A DNA stretch of 64,000 nucleotides from Gremmenia infestans (lineage: Eukaryota > Ascomycota > Leotiomycetes > Helotiales > Hamatocanthoscyphaceae): positions 310,001-374,000 of the forward strand of contig JAFEVB010000036.1 of the NCBI GenBank assembly GCA_032629725.1, in the 5' to 3' direction. The notes under the pieces are model-generated. The model was not told the DNA's origin and did no database searches. It saw only the letters and a program-made list of their open reading frames with translations. Shown here one piece after another: positions 21,337-31,351 of the stretch. How positions within the stretch are numbered: position 1 is the first letter of the stretch; each line of letters opens with the position of its first letter. Made by a program: the position numbers and the translations under genes.

Positions 21337-24300
21337 CTTCTACTAAACCCGCAGATGCATTTAGTAATAGAATTAAGAGCAGATTATTATTATAAGAATC
21401 TTCCTATAAATAAAGAGATTATAGTCTTCTTACTAGATAAGACTATAAAGGCTATATGCTATAATATTATTCTTGCGGTCTATAACCCTCTTAGTAATAG
21501 TCTGCAACTAAGCTGCATTAATATAATATATGCAGCTTATATACCGCTTTACTATATGCTTCTTTTTCTATATAGCAACCTAGGCTATTACTATAACCTT
21601 TAGTTATAAAGAGCATATCAAATAGATAGGCGGCTCTATTAGCGGGATTTCTACTACTACTACTTGCATATCTATAATAGTAAGTATCTAACTCTTTTTT
21701 ATAGCAAGCGTCTTTTTTAGTAGTATATTATTAATGCTTTTATAGCTTACAAGCATACTACTCTTAATTAGCTATGCTATAACCAGAAAAAGATCTATGC
21801 GGATATATATTATAGGCTTGCAGATATATTAATCCGTTAGGATATTAATATAGTAGAGCTTAGTTAATACTTTATCTTTTTGTTAAGCTTTATAAGTAGC
21901 AATTATAATATGCAGCAGCTTTTCTAGAACTTTATAGCAATTATGCGGTACTTTAGCAAGCTGGACCTTTTTATTATATTTATAGCTAACCCGCGCTAGC
22001 CTAAGATCCTCTATAACCTTCTCTCTAGCTAGTAACCTTTAGATTATCTAGATCTTATTACTTATATATTCCGTCTTAAAGCAAAGCAGATAATTGCAGA
22101 CCTAAAAGCGGGCCTTTTTAGACTATATATAGGTTATATCTATATAATTAAGTATTAGAAATAAACGCTTCTATATATACACTTACTTCTTTTTCTTTAG
22201 GCATCTATAAAGTTCTATATGCTAGAACAGATTAATAAAGTTATCTACGCTTAGTTGCTAAATCTAGTATAGGACCCTATAGGCAAGCTAATAGAGATTA
22301 TGCTCTTAAATATAACTTATAGTCCTTATAGGGTAGATAATTTGCGGTTCTTATATATAGTTAGTAAAACGCCTAGCGCGCCTCTATAGTATTAGAAGGG
22401 GTTTCTAAAGCTATTTGCGTCTATTATAGTTATATATAAGGATTAATATCTAGAATACCGCCGCTTAAATAACGGTTAAATATTTATAGTTCTAAAACTA
22501 GGCTTTCTAGAAGATATAGTTACCTGCGATAATTAGTAGGTAGTACTATATAACCTGTATCTGCTTTAAAAGTATTAGGTATATATTAATATTAAGGTTT
22601 ATACTATAGTATAGTCCGTAAAGTATATTTATAAGTATATATATAAAGATACGGACCGTACTACTATTACGGTTACTACTACAGATAATAAGATTGCCTA
22701 TTACCTGCAGAGAAGATATATAGGTCCGTCTAAGGCTTACTAGCGCATAATAGAGTTTAAGACCTATTAAGAATAGCCTCTAGTCTAGTACTTTTAAATC
22801 CACCTTAAAAAATAATATACGGTTTATTTTACAGATGACCTAATAGCGGAGGAGCTAGCTATAAAGATAGACCGGAGCTAGTTAACCTTTATAGCTTTCT
22901 TTAAGTATAATAATATATATATAGATAGCTGTTAGTATCTATACTTTAAGTTTCTAGTGCACTTTATATAAGGTAAGAACTATATATAGCATCCGCGGAA
23001 AAAAGGGTTTTTAATTAGTTATATATATTACTACAGCTTTATTATAGATAAGAAGTACTATCTCCGCCTTCTCCTTACCTCTATACTAGGCCCCTAATTA
23101 TTTATAGACCTATATATAATAGATAGCATCTATTACCTAACCTATTAAGCTGCCTATATTACCTGCAAACTAGTAGAAGATAACTAGAAGTAGTATTGCT
23201 ATTTTAATAAAGTAGTACTCTTTATAACTGCTAGTAGTTTACAGACGCTTTTCTTAATAGGCCTCTACTAACAGGTAATTGCAGATCTGCAGACTATTTA
23301 GAATTAGTATAAAGATCACTTTTTAGATAATCTAAAGCATTACTTAGTATAGTATAGAGTTAACTTTCCTCTACTACTAATAGACCCGTACTATAACTAT
23401 GCCCTTTTTCTCCTTAGACTTAGTCTTATAGATTAGTAACAAATATTAATAAATGCAAGCTTACCTAAAAATACCTTTAACTAGGCTGTTATATATAAAT
23501 AGGTTAGTTATATTAATTAAATAGTTAACTATATAGCTTTTGCAGATAAGATATAAGCGCAATTAAATAAAGATTAGCTATTATATTTTAATATAATCCT
23601 TATAGCTATTATAGACAATCTGCAAACTACTTACTTTTATTTATAAGAACTAGGTAGAACTAGAAAGACCTTTCTATATAAGACCCTCTATTATTACCTT
23701 TATAGTTAAAGCAAAAATATTCTTTATATTATATCTATAAGTATTACGGCCCTTTTTCTACCTAATAGATATATATCTTACTTATAATTTAAGATCCTAA
23801 TCTAGCTATATAGCGCATCTACTAGTTCAATCCGCAAAAATAGTAGGCAGGCTAACCTTCTCTATAAAGTAGATCTAATTATCTAGAATAAGGTTCTAAT
23901 ATAGTATAAGTACTACTTTAAGGTAGTATATTATCTATTTATTAATCTATAGTCTACTATAGATAATATGCTCTTTAGCGGCATGCCTATAGTCTTAGGC
24001 AGGGACTTTATATAGATCCTCCTAGTAGTCCTTTGCGGCTCGCAGGTAGACGTAGTTAACGCCTCTTTATAATAGATATTTATCTAGGAAAAGCTATATT
24101 AACTTTTCTTACAGATTAATATACAGGTTAATAGCAGTCTGCACTTAGAGGATTTTATCTGCTGGATTAGAAATCTATTTTATATCCCTAAGCTATATAG
24201 CGCTCTAGTATATCTACTAAGATATATTACTTTATTATATACTATTTCGGATCTAATCTAGCATATATATCCCTCTAAGCTGCTAATATAGTCTGTAGTA

Positions 24301-24935
24301 GACTATACTATCTTCTAGAGAAAGGCAATCCTATTAATCTTAAACCGGACTATTATAAAGCTAAATATAATTATCTTATCCTGCTTCTTTAGCAATCTAT
24401 AGATGTATAGTTTAATTAATACTACGGATATTAATAATAAAAACCTAAAGATAGATAAGTTATCTATAAAGCATTTATAGAGTATTAATCTAGCTTCCCT
24501 ACCGCTATCTAAGCTATATCTAAAGATTAGGGTTCTAGTAATGCTTTTACGGAACCTATATTTAAAGGAAAGGTTATATAATAGATCCTATTTAGTTATT
24601 ATAGGTTTATAAACGTACTATATTAAGGCATAGCTGCTAGAGAGCAACTTTAATAGTTAGTTATAGACAATTCTATAAATTAAACTTAGTTCTATAAAAA
24701 AGTAGTTATTATTTATACTTTCCTATAAACAGTTCCCTATTTGCGTATGCTTTGCTATAATAATTAATAAATCACAAAGGCAGTTCTTTAATATAGTTAG
24801 GGTGGATTTACGGTCGCTTGTCTTTTTATACAAGCAGTTCTATATAGCAGTATCCTATATTTCTAACCTAGCGGGCCTATATATATTATTACCTTCTAAT
24901 ATAAGTATAACCTATAATATAGTTTAGCTTAAAAT
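21337..24935 (+). pseudogene. Helitron Rep and PIF1-type helicase remains
   Basis: Plus-strand remains downstream of the Gypsy insertion. Rep pieces: SKRLF, MQQLF.NFIAIMRYF and KLDLFIIFIANPR (about 21900-22000), then the HUH box at 22174-22182, where the first His now reads Tyr (Tyr-Ile-His before LLLFL). Helicase pieces: the Walker A region at 23653-23670 reads Gly-Arg-Thr-Arg-Lys-Thr, where GxGTGKT is expected, followed by FLYKTL; then ASTSSIRKNSRQANLL, IVLGRDFI and VVLCGSQVDVVNASL. More than a dozen stops, most TAG or TAA. A Helitron moves by rolling-circle replication; this copy cannot. Confidence 0.8.
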
Positions 24936-25199
24936 ACTATAAGATTTAACTTATAGACCGTTTATATGCAAATTTCACTAAAATAGGTATTTTGTAAATA
25001 GAAACAATAATCCTATTAGTGCTCGCAAGCCGTAATCCTATAAAATACACCTCTATAAGAGACCCTTAATAGGATTTATAATACTATACTTTCTGTATTC
25101 TTTTTATCTTTCTTATTTTCCTCTTTTTTATCCTTCTCCTCTATCTCTAGCACCTTCTATAACTAATTCTCCTTCTCTTTTAACTTCTCCGCTTTCTCC

Positions 25200-25985
25200 T
25201 TATAAACATCCGCCAATTCCTAGTAGGCGCAGGCGTAGGCGCAAGTGCAAGCAGCTAGTATATAATAGGTATAAAGGACTACGAGTAGTTAGTACGGTCT
25301 GTAATAAAGATAGGATACTATAAACTAATATAAGGTCTACTAGGAGCAACTTGGTTAACTATATAATAACTAGGAGCAACCTAATAAAGCAATAATAATA
25401 ATAATAATAGTAGTAGTAGTAGTAGTAGTAGTAGTTAGCAGCAGCAACGGCCACCCGTAAAGATAACTAGGACGGGGGCGGAAGTAGTAGCAGGCCCTAT
25501 AGATCCGCAAATATTAGCTAGGTTACGGAAATAAACTATAAAGTGGACTTATAAAGTAAGCAGCAAGTTCCTTTACTACTATAATAGCAGTTAGTATAGC
25601 TTCTACTAAAAAAACCAGCTGCTAATATATATAATATCTAGTAACTAGACCTATACGTATAATACGTGCACCTAGAAGCATTTACTTAACTAATAAGTTA
25701 GCTAAGCAAAGCCTTTAGGTTTATAGGCCTAGCTGTAGTATTAGTGCGGCTAAGGCGTAAAACCGCAGAATAGACCAAAACTAGCATAGCAAGGGAGGTT
25801 ATAGTAGTAGTAGGGCAAGGAGGGAGGCTAGGTATAGTAGTAGAGAGGCGCTTAGTATAGGTAGAGGCGGCAAGGTAGGCAGCGGCAAGGCTTATAGCAG
25901 TAGTAGCAGCAGTTAATTAAGATATGCTACGGACTATAAATATCTGCAAGCAGGTTATAGGAAAGGGGATATACTTATATTATTT
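25200..25985 (+). pseudogene. Gln-rich accessory remnant inside the Helitron
   Basis: Between the helicase remains and the 3' terminus is a stretch with less decay and many CAG/TAG triplets. Read in one plus frame with TAG taken as former CAG, it gives poly-Gln/Arg segments, a short Cys/Tyr/Asn segment near 25560-25680 and another Gln-rich tail. It may be a second Helitron ORF or a captured host gene. I cannot name a family. Confidence 0.35.
25391..25435 (+). repeat. Trinucleotide microsatellite (AAT then AGT)
   Basis: About six AAT units pass directly into about eight AGT units. In the reading discussed for the accessory remnant this could be former CAG repeats decayed to TAG. Confidence 0.75.
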
Positions 25986-26193
25986 AATTACAGTTATAAT
26001 AAAAAGAAAAAAAGAAAAAAAGAAGTATAAAAGGAAAAATTTAAAAGATATACTTACCTGCTATAATACTAAGCGATCTATATAAATCTATTATAGATAA
26101 TAGGATATAGTTTCTATTTACTTTAAAAAATAATACTCTAAAGCAAAAACAGACCGTTATATGTAATTTGCGGCTCCGCGCTATAATCCCGGT

Positions 26194-26223
26194 CGCTTAC
26201 TATTAAGCGCAGCGAATAACTAG
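26194..26223 (+). other. Helitron 3' terminal hairpin and CTAG
   Basis: Stem CGCTTA / TAAGCG with loop CTAT (26194-26209), ten bases, then CTAG (26220-26223). This is the standard arrangement at Helitron 3' ends. The next base is C rather than the expected T; a second CTAG at 26227-26230 is followed by T. Confidence 0.6.
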
Positions 26224-26410
26224 CCCCTAGTAGAGTCTTAAACATGTTTTGATTAGCTTTGCATATTAGGTCTAGTATTTTATGCTCGAGTTCTATTATA
26301 ATTCATTCTTATAGTTCAAATCAATATTAAAGACTGCTTGATCTGATTCAATTCTGCAATGTAACATATTCTGTTCTTTTCACGAAGTTGCTATTATTAT
26401 GTTCTGATTC

Positions 26411-26773
26411 GTGCAAAAACATCAGTTTATAGCTTTATTCCGATTGCGTTTCTCAAGTAATAAGTTAGAGATACGGCTGAAACTATTCAGCAATCCACCT
26501 TCCTTAAAGGAAAACGTGCCGATCATGAGATGGCTCCATCCACTTGAATACTATAGAACATTAAATATCAGCAGCTTTAAACTGTCTAGTCCCAAGGAAG
26601 AAGCCATTCATTCCTACCTAAAGACCTCATTCCGCTCCCGCCTCTGAGATCAGTTCGAGGAACTGACACTCGACCTCGAATTCCGCCACGAGACTGAACC
26701 TTTCGATCGATACAGTACAGTCAAGTCATCCAACGGCAATTTCCGGAAACAACAGGAGACAGCCTAGGGAATC
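26411..26773 (+). pseudogene. Eroded gene fragment right of the Helitron
   Basis: A plus frame reads 78 codons without an ATG at its head, hits a single TGA at 26645, then continues another 42 codons (DQFEELTLDLEFRHE and so on) to a TAG at 26765-26767. Composition is no longer the extreme AT of the element. The TGA could be a decayed CGA. It looks like a remnant of a host gene next to the element; the family is not recognised. Confidence 0.3.
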
Positions 26774-27049
26774 CAAACAAATATGCTTCTGTTTTATGAA
26801 ATGGTTTGCGGCCAAGGAGGAACAAAATGCCTATCCTGGTCTTGGAGACGTGAGGAAAAGGTCAAAAACTTAAGAATAAAATGGACATCAAAAGAGCAAA
26901 ACTCTAACGGCCGGAGCCGCTATCTCAGAGGAAACCAGACAAACTAGTTTTGTATTCGATGCTTTTTCGTAATTTTAAAGTCAGAGTTGAGGACTTGGAG
27001 ATTGGCGAGTTCTTTTTTTTCCCTTTTTTTTTCTTTTTTTTAATCTTTT

Positions 27050-27277
27050 AAAGTCAGAGTTACGGACTTACGATCGTTTAAAGTCAATGTAAGAGACTAC
27101 TATTATTTTTAGTCGGTGTTACCACGACTCCAAAGTTTAACGCGTCATTTGGTGGACTCATTTATAGTCAGAGATGCAGACTTACACTCATTTAAAGTCG
27201 ATGTAAGAGACTACAATTTTTAAAGTCAGTGTTAATATGACTCCGAAACTTTAACGTCGTATGGTGGACAACAACCG
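27050..27277 (+). repeat. 114 bp tandem direct repeat
   Basis: Two adjacent copies, 27050-27163 and 27164-27277. Landmarks recur at the same offsets: aagtcagag, gtcratgtaagagacta, agtcrgtgtta and gactccraarntttaacg. A partial third copy (aaagtcagagttgaggactt) lies at about 26977-26997, separated by a T-rich tract. Function unknown. Confidence 0.7.
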
Positions 27278-27878
27278 GTGAGCCAAAGGAGGCTTTGTTT
27301 TTATTGAATTTGTTTGGTTTATTTGGGTATATATAGGTACGGAACTGGTTGCCGGAAAAAGGCTTTAATAGGCGGAGATTGATCTATATGCTGTTATCTA
27401 AACTGTTGGGTGGTGAATGTCTTAGCTGCCTCGAAGTCATTGGTTTGAATCCGAGGTCTGAATGGAAATGGCCTACTAAAAAGGAATCACGAAGGACTCG
27501 TAGGTTGATTACAGTCGGAAGCTTTCGGGAGAAACGTACATACGGTACTGTTGCTCGTTACTTGAGAAAATCGTTGGACGGATGATATTATTAGGATATA
27601 AATTAAGGCTGGGACATATGTGTTTGTGCAACTACTTCTACTGCAAGGTGGCTACGGACTTGCGATAGAACACTACCTATCTATCTCCATCTTAGTAGGA
27701 GAAAACATACACACAAAAAACGGCCAGCTAAGATGTAGACAACCATTGTATTGAAGGCCCAGTTAATCACAAAGTTTCCCAACGGTCCGTGATTTCCCTT
27801 CCAAAGGTATGAATATCCGAGTGCCTAGCCTTAACAATCCCATACCCCTACCCCTACATACCTCTTACGCACGACTCC

Positions 27879-28275
27879 TCAATGAGGACACCGACAGATA
27901 CTCTCCGCTTTCTGGCACACGTTACGCCCGCCATCACACTGGTAGCACCCTAAGTCTACTCCGTAGCACTGCCCCTTGCCGGGCGTACAATCCGCGCATG
28001 GTGATTTCCAATCTTTCCAATCCCCCCAGCCGCGGCTTTTGATTCCGATCTATTTGCATGCACAAGCCGGTCGGTTAGTTCAGTCCTGCTCGGTAGTGGG
28101 TTTGAAATAAGATGGGGTCATCATAGTGTAGACAGAGGAAGATAGGTATGTGGATATGTACTTCTCCAATGCAAGTTGCATTTCCGACTTCGATGGTGCC
28201 GAGTTCGGTTGGGGCGGCGGAGATTTGGGCTGCGAGGAGGATGGAGACGATGGTCAAAACGGCTGAGAGTTGCAT
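27879..28275 (-). CDS. Small secreted cysteine-rich protein
   Basis: Two exons on the minus strand: 28275-28162 (38 codons) and 28049-27879 (56 codons plus stop), joined in phase 0. The intron is 112 bp (GTACAT to AATAG) with a CTAAC branch-point-like site about 28 bases before the acceptor. Product 94 aa. Residues 1-21 are a signal peptide (QLSAVLTIVSILLAAQISAA). The mature part has nine cysteines (35, 56, 59, 66, 73, 76, 83, 90, 92) and a Trp/Lys-rich lead (GWGDWKDWKSPCADC). Without splicing, the frame ends after 66 codons and lacks the cysteine-rich part. Small size, signal peptide and many cysteines are features of fungal effectors or extracellular defence proteins. I do not recognise the family. 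It lies 1.7 kb from the transposon block. Confidence 0.65.
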
Positions 28276-29142
28276 CGTGACTAGTGCTGGTGGTGGTTTG
28301 GGTATTGTTGGTTTGATTTGGATGTTGGTCCTTTAGTTGCTTTTGCTGTTAATTGCTGGATTGTTTCAAAACTTGTGTGATGCTGTGATGTTGTGATGAT
28401 AGGAAAAGATGGAGAGCAAGAGGTTTTTATATCAAGCCTCTTTGAAGATTAGATGAATCAGACCCAGTTCCTGGTGTATATTCACGGATGTAGCTATAGT
28501 AAAATCCGAAATTCCAAACGTGAATCCTTTAGGATCTATGAATAACAGGCTTGAAGTCAAACTTCACAATAAATGCTCTAGTCTATGCTGTGATTTACTT
28601 TGAGCGCAACACGGAAGGCTTGCGGCTTTATTCATGAGGCAGGTTTCTCATAGGAGCTTAGCCCTTCTGAAGGTCTGTCACAGAGTGGCAATGGACATAT
28701 TTAATGTCTTTCGGCAGAAAAATAAAGATATTAGCATTTGAAGCTCCGATAAAAGCACATAAATGAAAACACAAGCGATAAAATCAATAAGAGATAGCTA
28801 AAAAACACCAAAGTCAAGACCGAAACATCTAAAAAGGGTGAATGTGCAGGGTGGTCGTTGGCAAGGACATAGGCCGTGGACATGTCCCTATTCTCACTCA
28901 TCTAAAAGGCAAATGCGACCGCTTCTCCGCCTTATAAGAATTGAGCGTCATGAAAAAAGTATTTTTAAAGCTTGGTGCTTCTCGAGTTCGCGAGTTCGCA
29001 CTAACGAAGCGCTCTAAAAGTGTCTCAATATGTATAGAAATTGAAAAAAGACATCCACCCTATTTTAATTATTTTGATTCTATGGCTTCTACTCATTTTG
29101 CATATTTTCGCTTCTTTACAAGTCTATATATAGTTGTTAAAT
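28276..29142. other. Intergenic, about 0.87 kb
   Basis: Promoter of the cysteine-rich protein gene on the left and 3' flank of the oxidoreductase gene on the right. No gene recognised. Confidence 0.5.
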
Positions 29143-30529
29143 TTATGCAACATAAGGTTTACCTTCTCCACTAAGATCAATATACCCATATTCTTTCAAT
29201 TCGTTATCAGCACCCAACTTCTGGGCCCACGCCCCCATATCCTTCATAAGCGCATCCACATTCGCCTGTACACTAAGGTCAATGGGTTCCTGGTCCTTGC
29301 CAAGTTGCCTGATCTGAGTCCCAGCCGCAACGTTCGTCATGCCGAAATTGTTGTCATCAAGCTTGATCTTAATAGCACCGGTCACCTTACCCTCTAAGAT
29401 GTCCTTCGGAAGATGAGGCTCTTGGCACGTTGGGCGAGCAAGTCCAACTCCATCGACGGTATCGAGCGCCTTGGTCATTGCCCCCACAGTCTTGAAGCCT
29501 CCAGTAACGTAGGTCTTAGTCTTCGTCAAAGGCTTAACGATTTGTTCAGCGAACTCGATGAAGAATGATTCTCTCTTCTTAGTGCTCTCTCTTTTGTGTT
29601 CAAAGGCCAACGACTCGTAGGTTCCACCAGACAGCTCAACGTAGTCGAAGCGTGCTTTCTCTAATGCCTGGCACATCTCCTTGGCTTCTGCGGGAGAGAA
29701 TCCCTTGTCTTGGAACTCGACCGAGTTAACCTTCATTCCGACGATGAAGTCCTTGGAAACGCGCTTCTGAATTGCGTCTGCAATCTCGAGGGTGAGGCGT
29801 AGACGGTTTTCTAGAGATCCGCCGTACTTGTCCGTCCGACGGTTCGTTGTGGGAGAAAGGAACTGTGCGAGGAGGTAGCCGTGAGCGCCGTGGAGTTCAA
29901 TACCATCGTAGCCTGCTTTGTCGAGAAACTCTGCAGCATGAGCGAAGCCTTCGATAATCTGTAGGATCTCGCCTGTAGTAGCGGCGTGCGGTTTGGCGAA
30001 TTCCATTCCCATAATGTTTCCTATTGGTTTGATTATTACTCGCTGAGCGAATGAAGGGTTGGAGTCAAGACATACCTTCTAGTTGAACGTCGGATGCTGA
30101 CACGGGGTTCTTCTGGATCCTGTTCTCGACCTGTCGACCCGGATGACTGACTTGACCAACAATCAAACTACCGTGGGCTTTGGCAGCAGTTGCAAGGTCT
30201 TTGAATGCCTCAAATCGTGGACCAGAGTATTCTGCATCTCGAGGGATGATGGGGTTTCCCATTGCCTCTAATTGATCGTACTCGATCATGATATTTCCAG
30301 TCAAGATTTGGCCATACTGGCCTTCACCCCAGCGCTTGTAGACATTGACGAGGTTCTTTGAAGGGATACCACGTTTCTTAAAGTCCTTAGGATCCCAAGA
30401 TGAAAGTCGTTCTGTCATAGCACCTTTCAAGAACCGATTGCTAGCTATCTTGCCAGAAAACTCGAATTTGAGGGGCTTGCCCAAAGGCGAAGCATCCGAG
30501 CTGTCGGAGAGATAACGGTCTGGTGCCAT
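29143..30529 (-). CDS. Old-yellow-enzyme family NADH:flavin oxidoreductase
   Basis: Two exons on the minus strand: 30529-30076 and 30020-29143, with a 55 bp intron (GTATGT to CAATAG) in phase 1. Product 443 aa, a full-length TIM-barrel flavoprotein. Family marks: GQVSHPGRQ in exon 1 (FMN-binding strand), GYDGIELHGAHGYLLAQFLS with the substrate-binding His pair, and NRRTDKYGGSLENRLRL. FMN-dependent members reduce alpha,beta-unsaturated carbonyls or other activated alkenes using NAD(P)H; the physiological substrate here is unknown. No signal peptide; C-terminus GEGKPYVA. Not part of a recognisable biosynthetic cluster. Confidence 0.92.
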
Positions 30530-31351
30530 TGTGATATATGAAATGTGTATAGGATAGTCTAAATTTGACTAGAATAAGAGAAGGATGCGTGGGGGAAGTG
30601 GAAACTATGTTATATACTTTTGTACCTACCAAACAAGATATTAGCTCATACGTAAAAAAAATATTTATAAGCGTTGGCAAGGTCCAGATTCCAGAACCGT
30701 CACCGTCATGCCGCCGGTACTTGGGCATTGTGGAGAAAGAGGGGCGCGAAGTGGTCACTGTATAGAGGAGCATATACAGTAGGAGGACCTTGTACGGGTC
30801 CAGCTAATCATCTCTGATGGTCATCCCTTGTCCCCGTCGGTGGAATGTTACTAGTCCATAGCGATTCCCCAGAATAATGGGGAACAACGTCATGTTGTCG
30901 AAGCACGAGAAAATCCTGAGGTTGTTGTCAAGCAAAGAAAATCGATGATGGGTGTTTGAAGTGGACTGCACCATGTGGAGTGAGAACTGCTGATAAATCA
31001 TGGAGGGGTGTAGTCACGTGAATGGACTAACCTCCTCCATCTCTTTATGGTGCAGCTGTTCGGATTTCTGCGATTTCTTGGAGAAGAAAAGCTTAATATA
31101 GAACATAGAAATGATTTGTATATATCTTCGTATTAATTTTATCAAGGGTTGAATAATTATTGTGTAGCTTACGCATTATTACGTGGATTTTAGAGTTGAT
31201 TACTGTACCGACCTGTCTGGCAAAAGCAAGCGACCTCGGGACAACTTCGATTAACTTCTCCCCGTCTCTCTTAGAATTGTCAACACAACACCACAATTGC
31301 TCGGAAACACTGGCTCTCATGCTGCAAGCTCATTCCTAACCTCTAAAAATT
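30530..31351. other. Divergent promoter region, oxidoreductase and RIB1
   Basis: About 0.8 kb between the starts of the oxidoreductase (minus) and GTP cyclohydrolase II (plus). No gene recognised; frames on both strands lack coding character. Confidence 0.5.

Larger units (their letters stand above)
13809..26223 (+). mobile_element. Degraded Helitron, interrupted by a Gypsy retrotransposon
   Basis: AT-rich block with stop-riddled remains of a Helitron Rep-helicase on the plus strand (14262-14883, then 21337 to about 24935). The remnant reads like Rep and PIF1-type helicase once stops are ignored. A 3' end is visible: a perfect 6 bp stem with a 4-base loop at 26194-26209, then CTAG at 26220-26223 ten bases on, the usual Helitron terminus; a second CTAG at 26227-26230 is followed by T and is an alternative end. 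The 5' end (TC) could not be fixed, so 13809 is only where composition changes. The minus-strand Gypsy element at 14884-21336 sits inside. Heavy C-to-T/G-to-A decay indicates RIP. Confidence 0.8.

Noticed and set aside
21325..21603. 92-codon plus frame as an independent gene
   Set aside because: Its first codons lie in the Gypsy LTR, and the rest is Helitron Rep remains; it is a chance open stretch of a pseudogene.
13809..26223. Possible biosynthetic gene or prophage-like insert in the AT-rich block
   Set aside because: Every recognisable coding trace belongs to Gypsy or Helitron proteins; no other gene was seen.
27349..27585. 78-codon plus frame as a gene
   Set aside because: It begins with TTG, not ATG, has no motif, and is Arg/Lys-rich without conserved look.
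27809..28042. 77-codon plus frame overlapping the cysteine-rich gene
   Set aside because: It is antisense to exon 2 of the minus-strand gene, which has a signal peptide, a splice-consistent phase and cysteine pattern.
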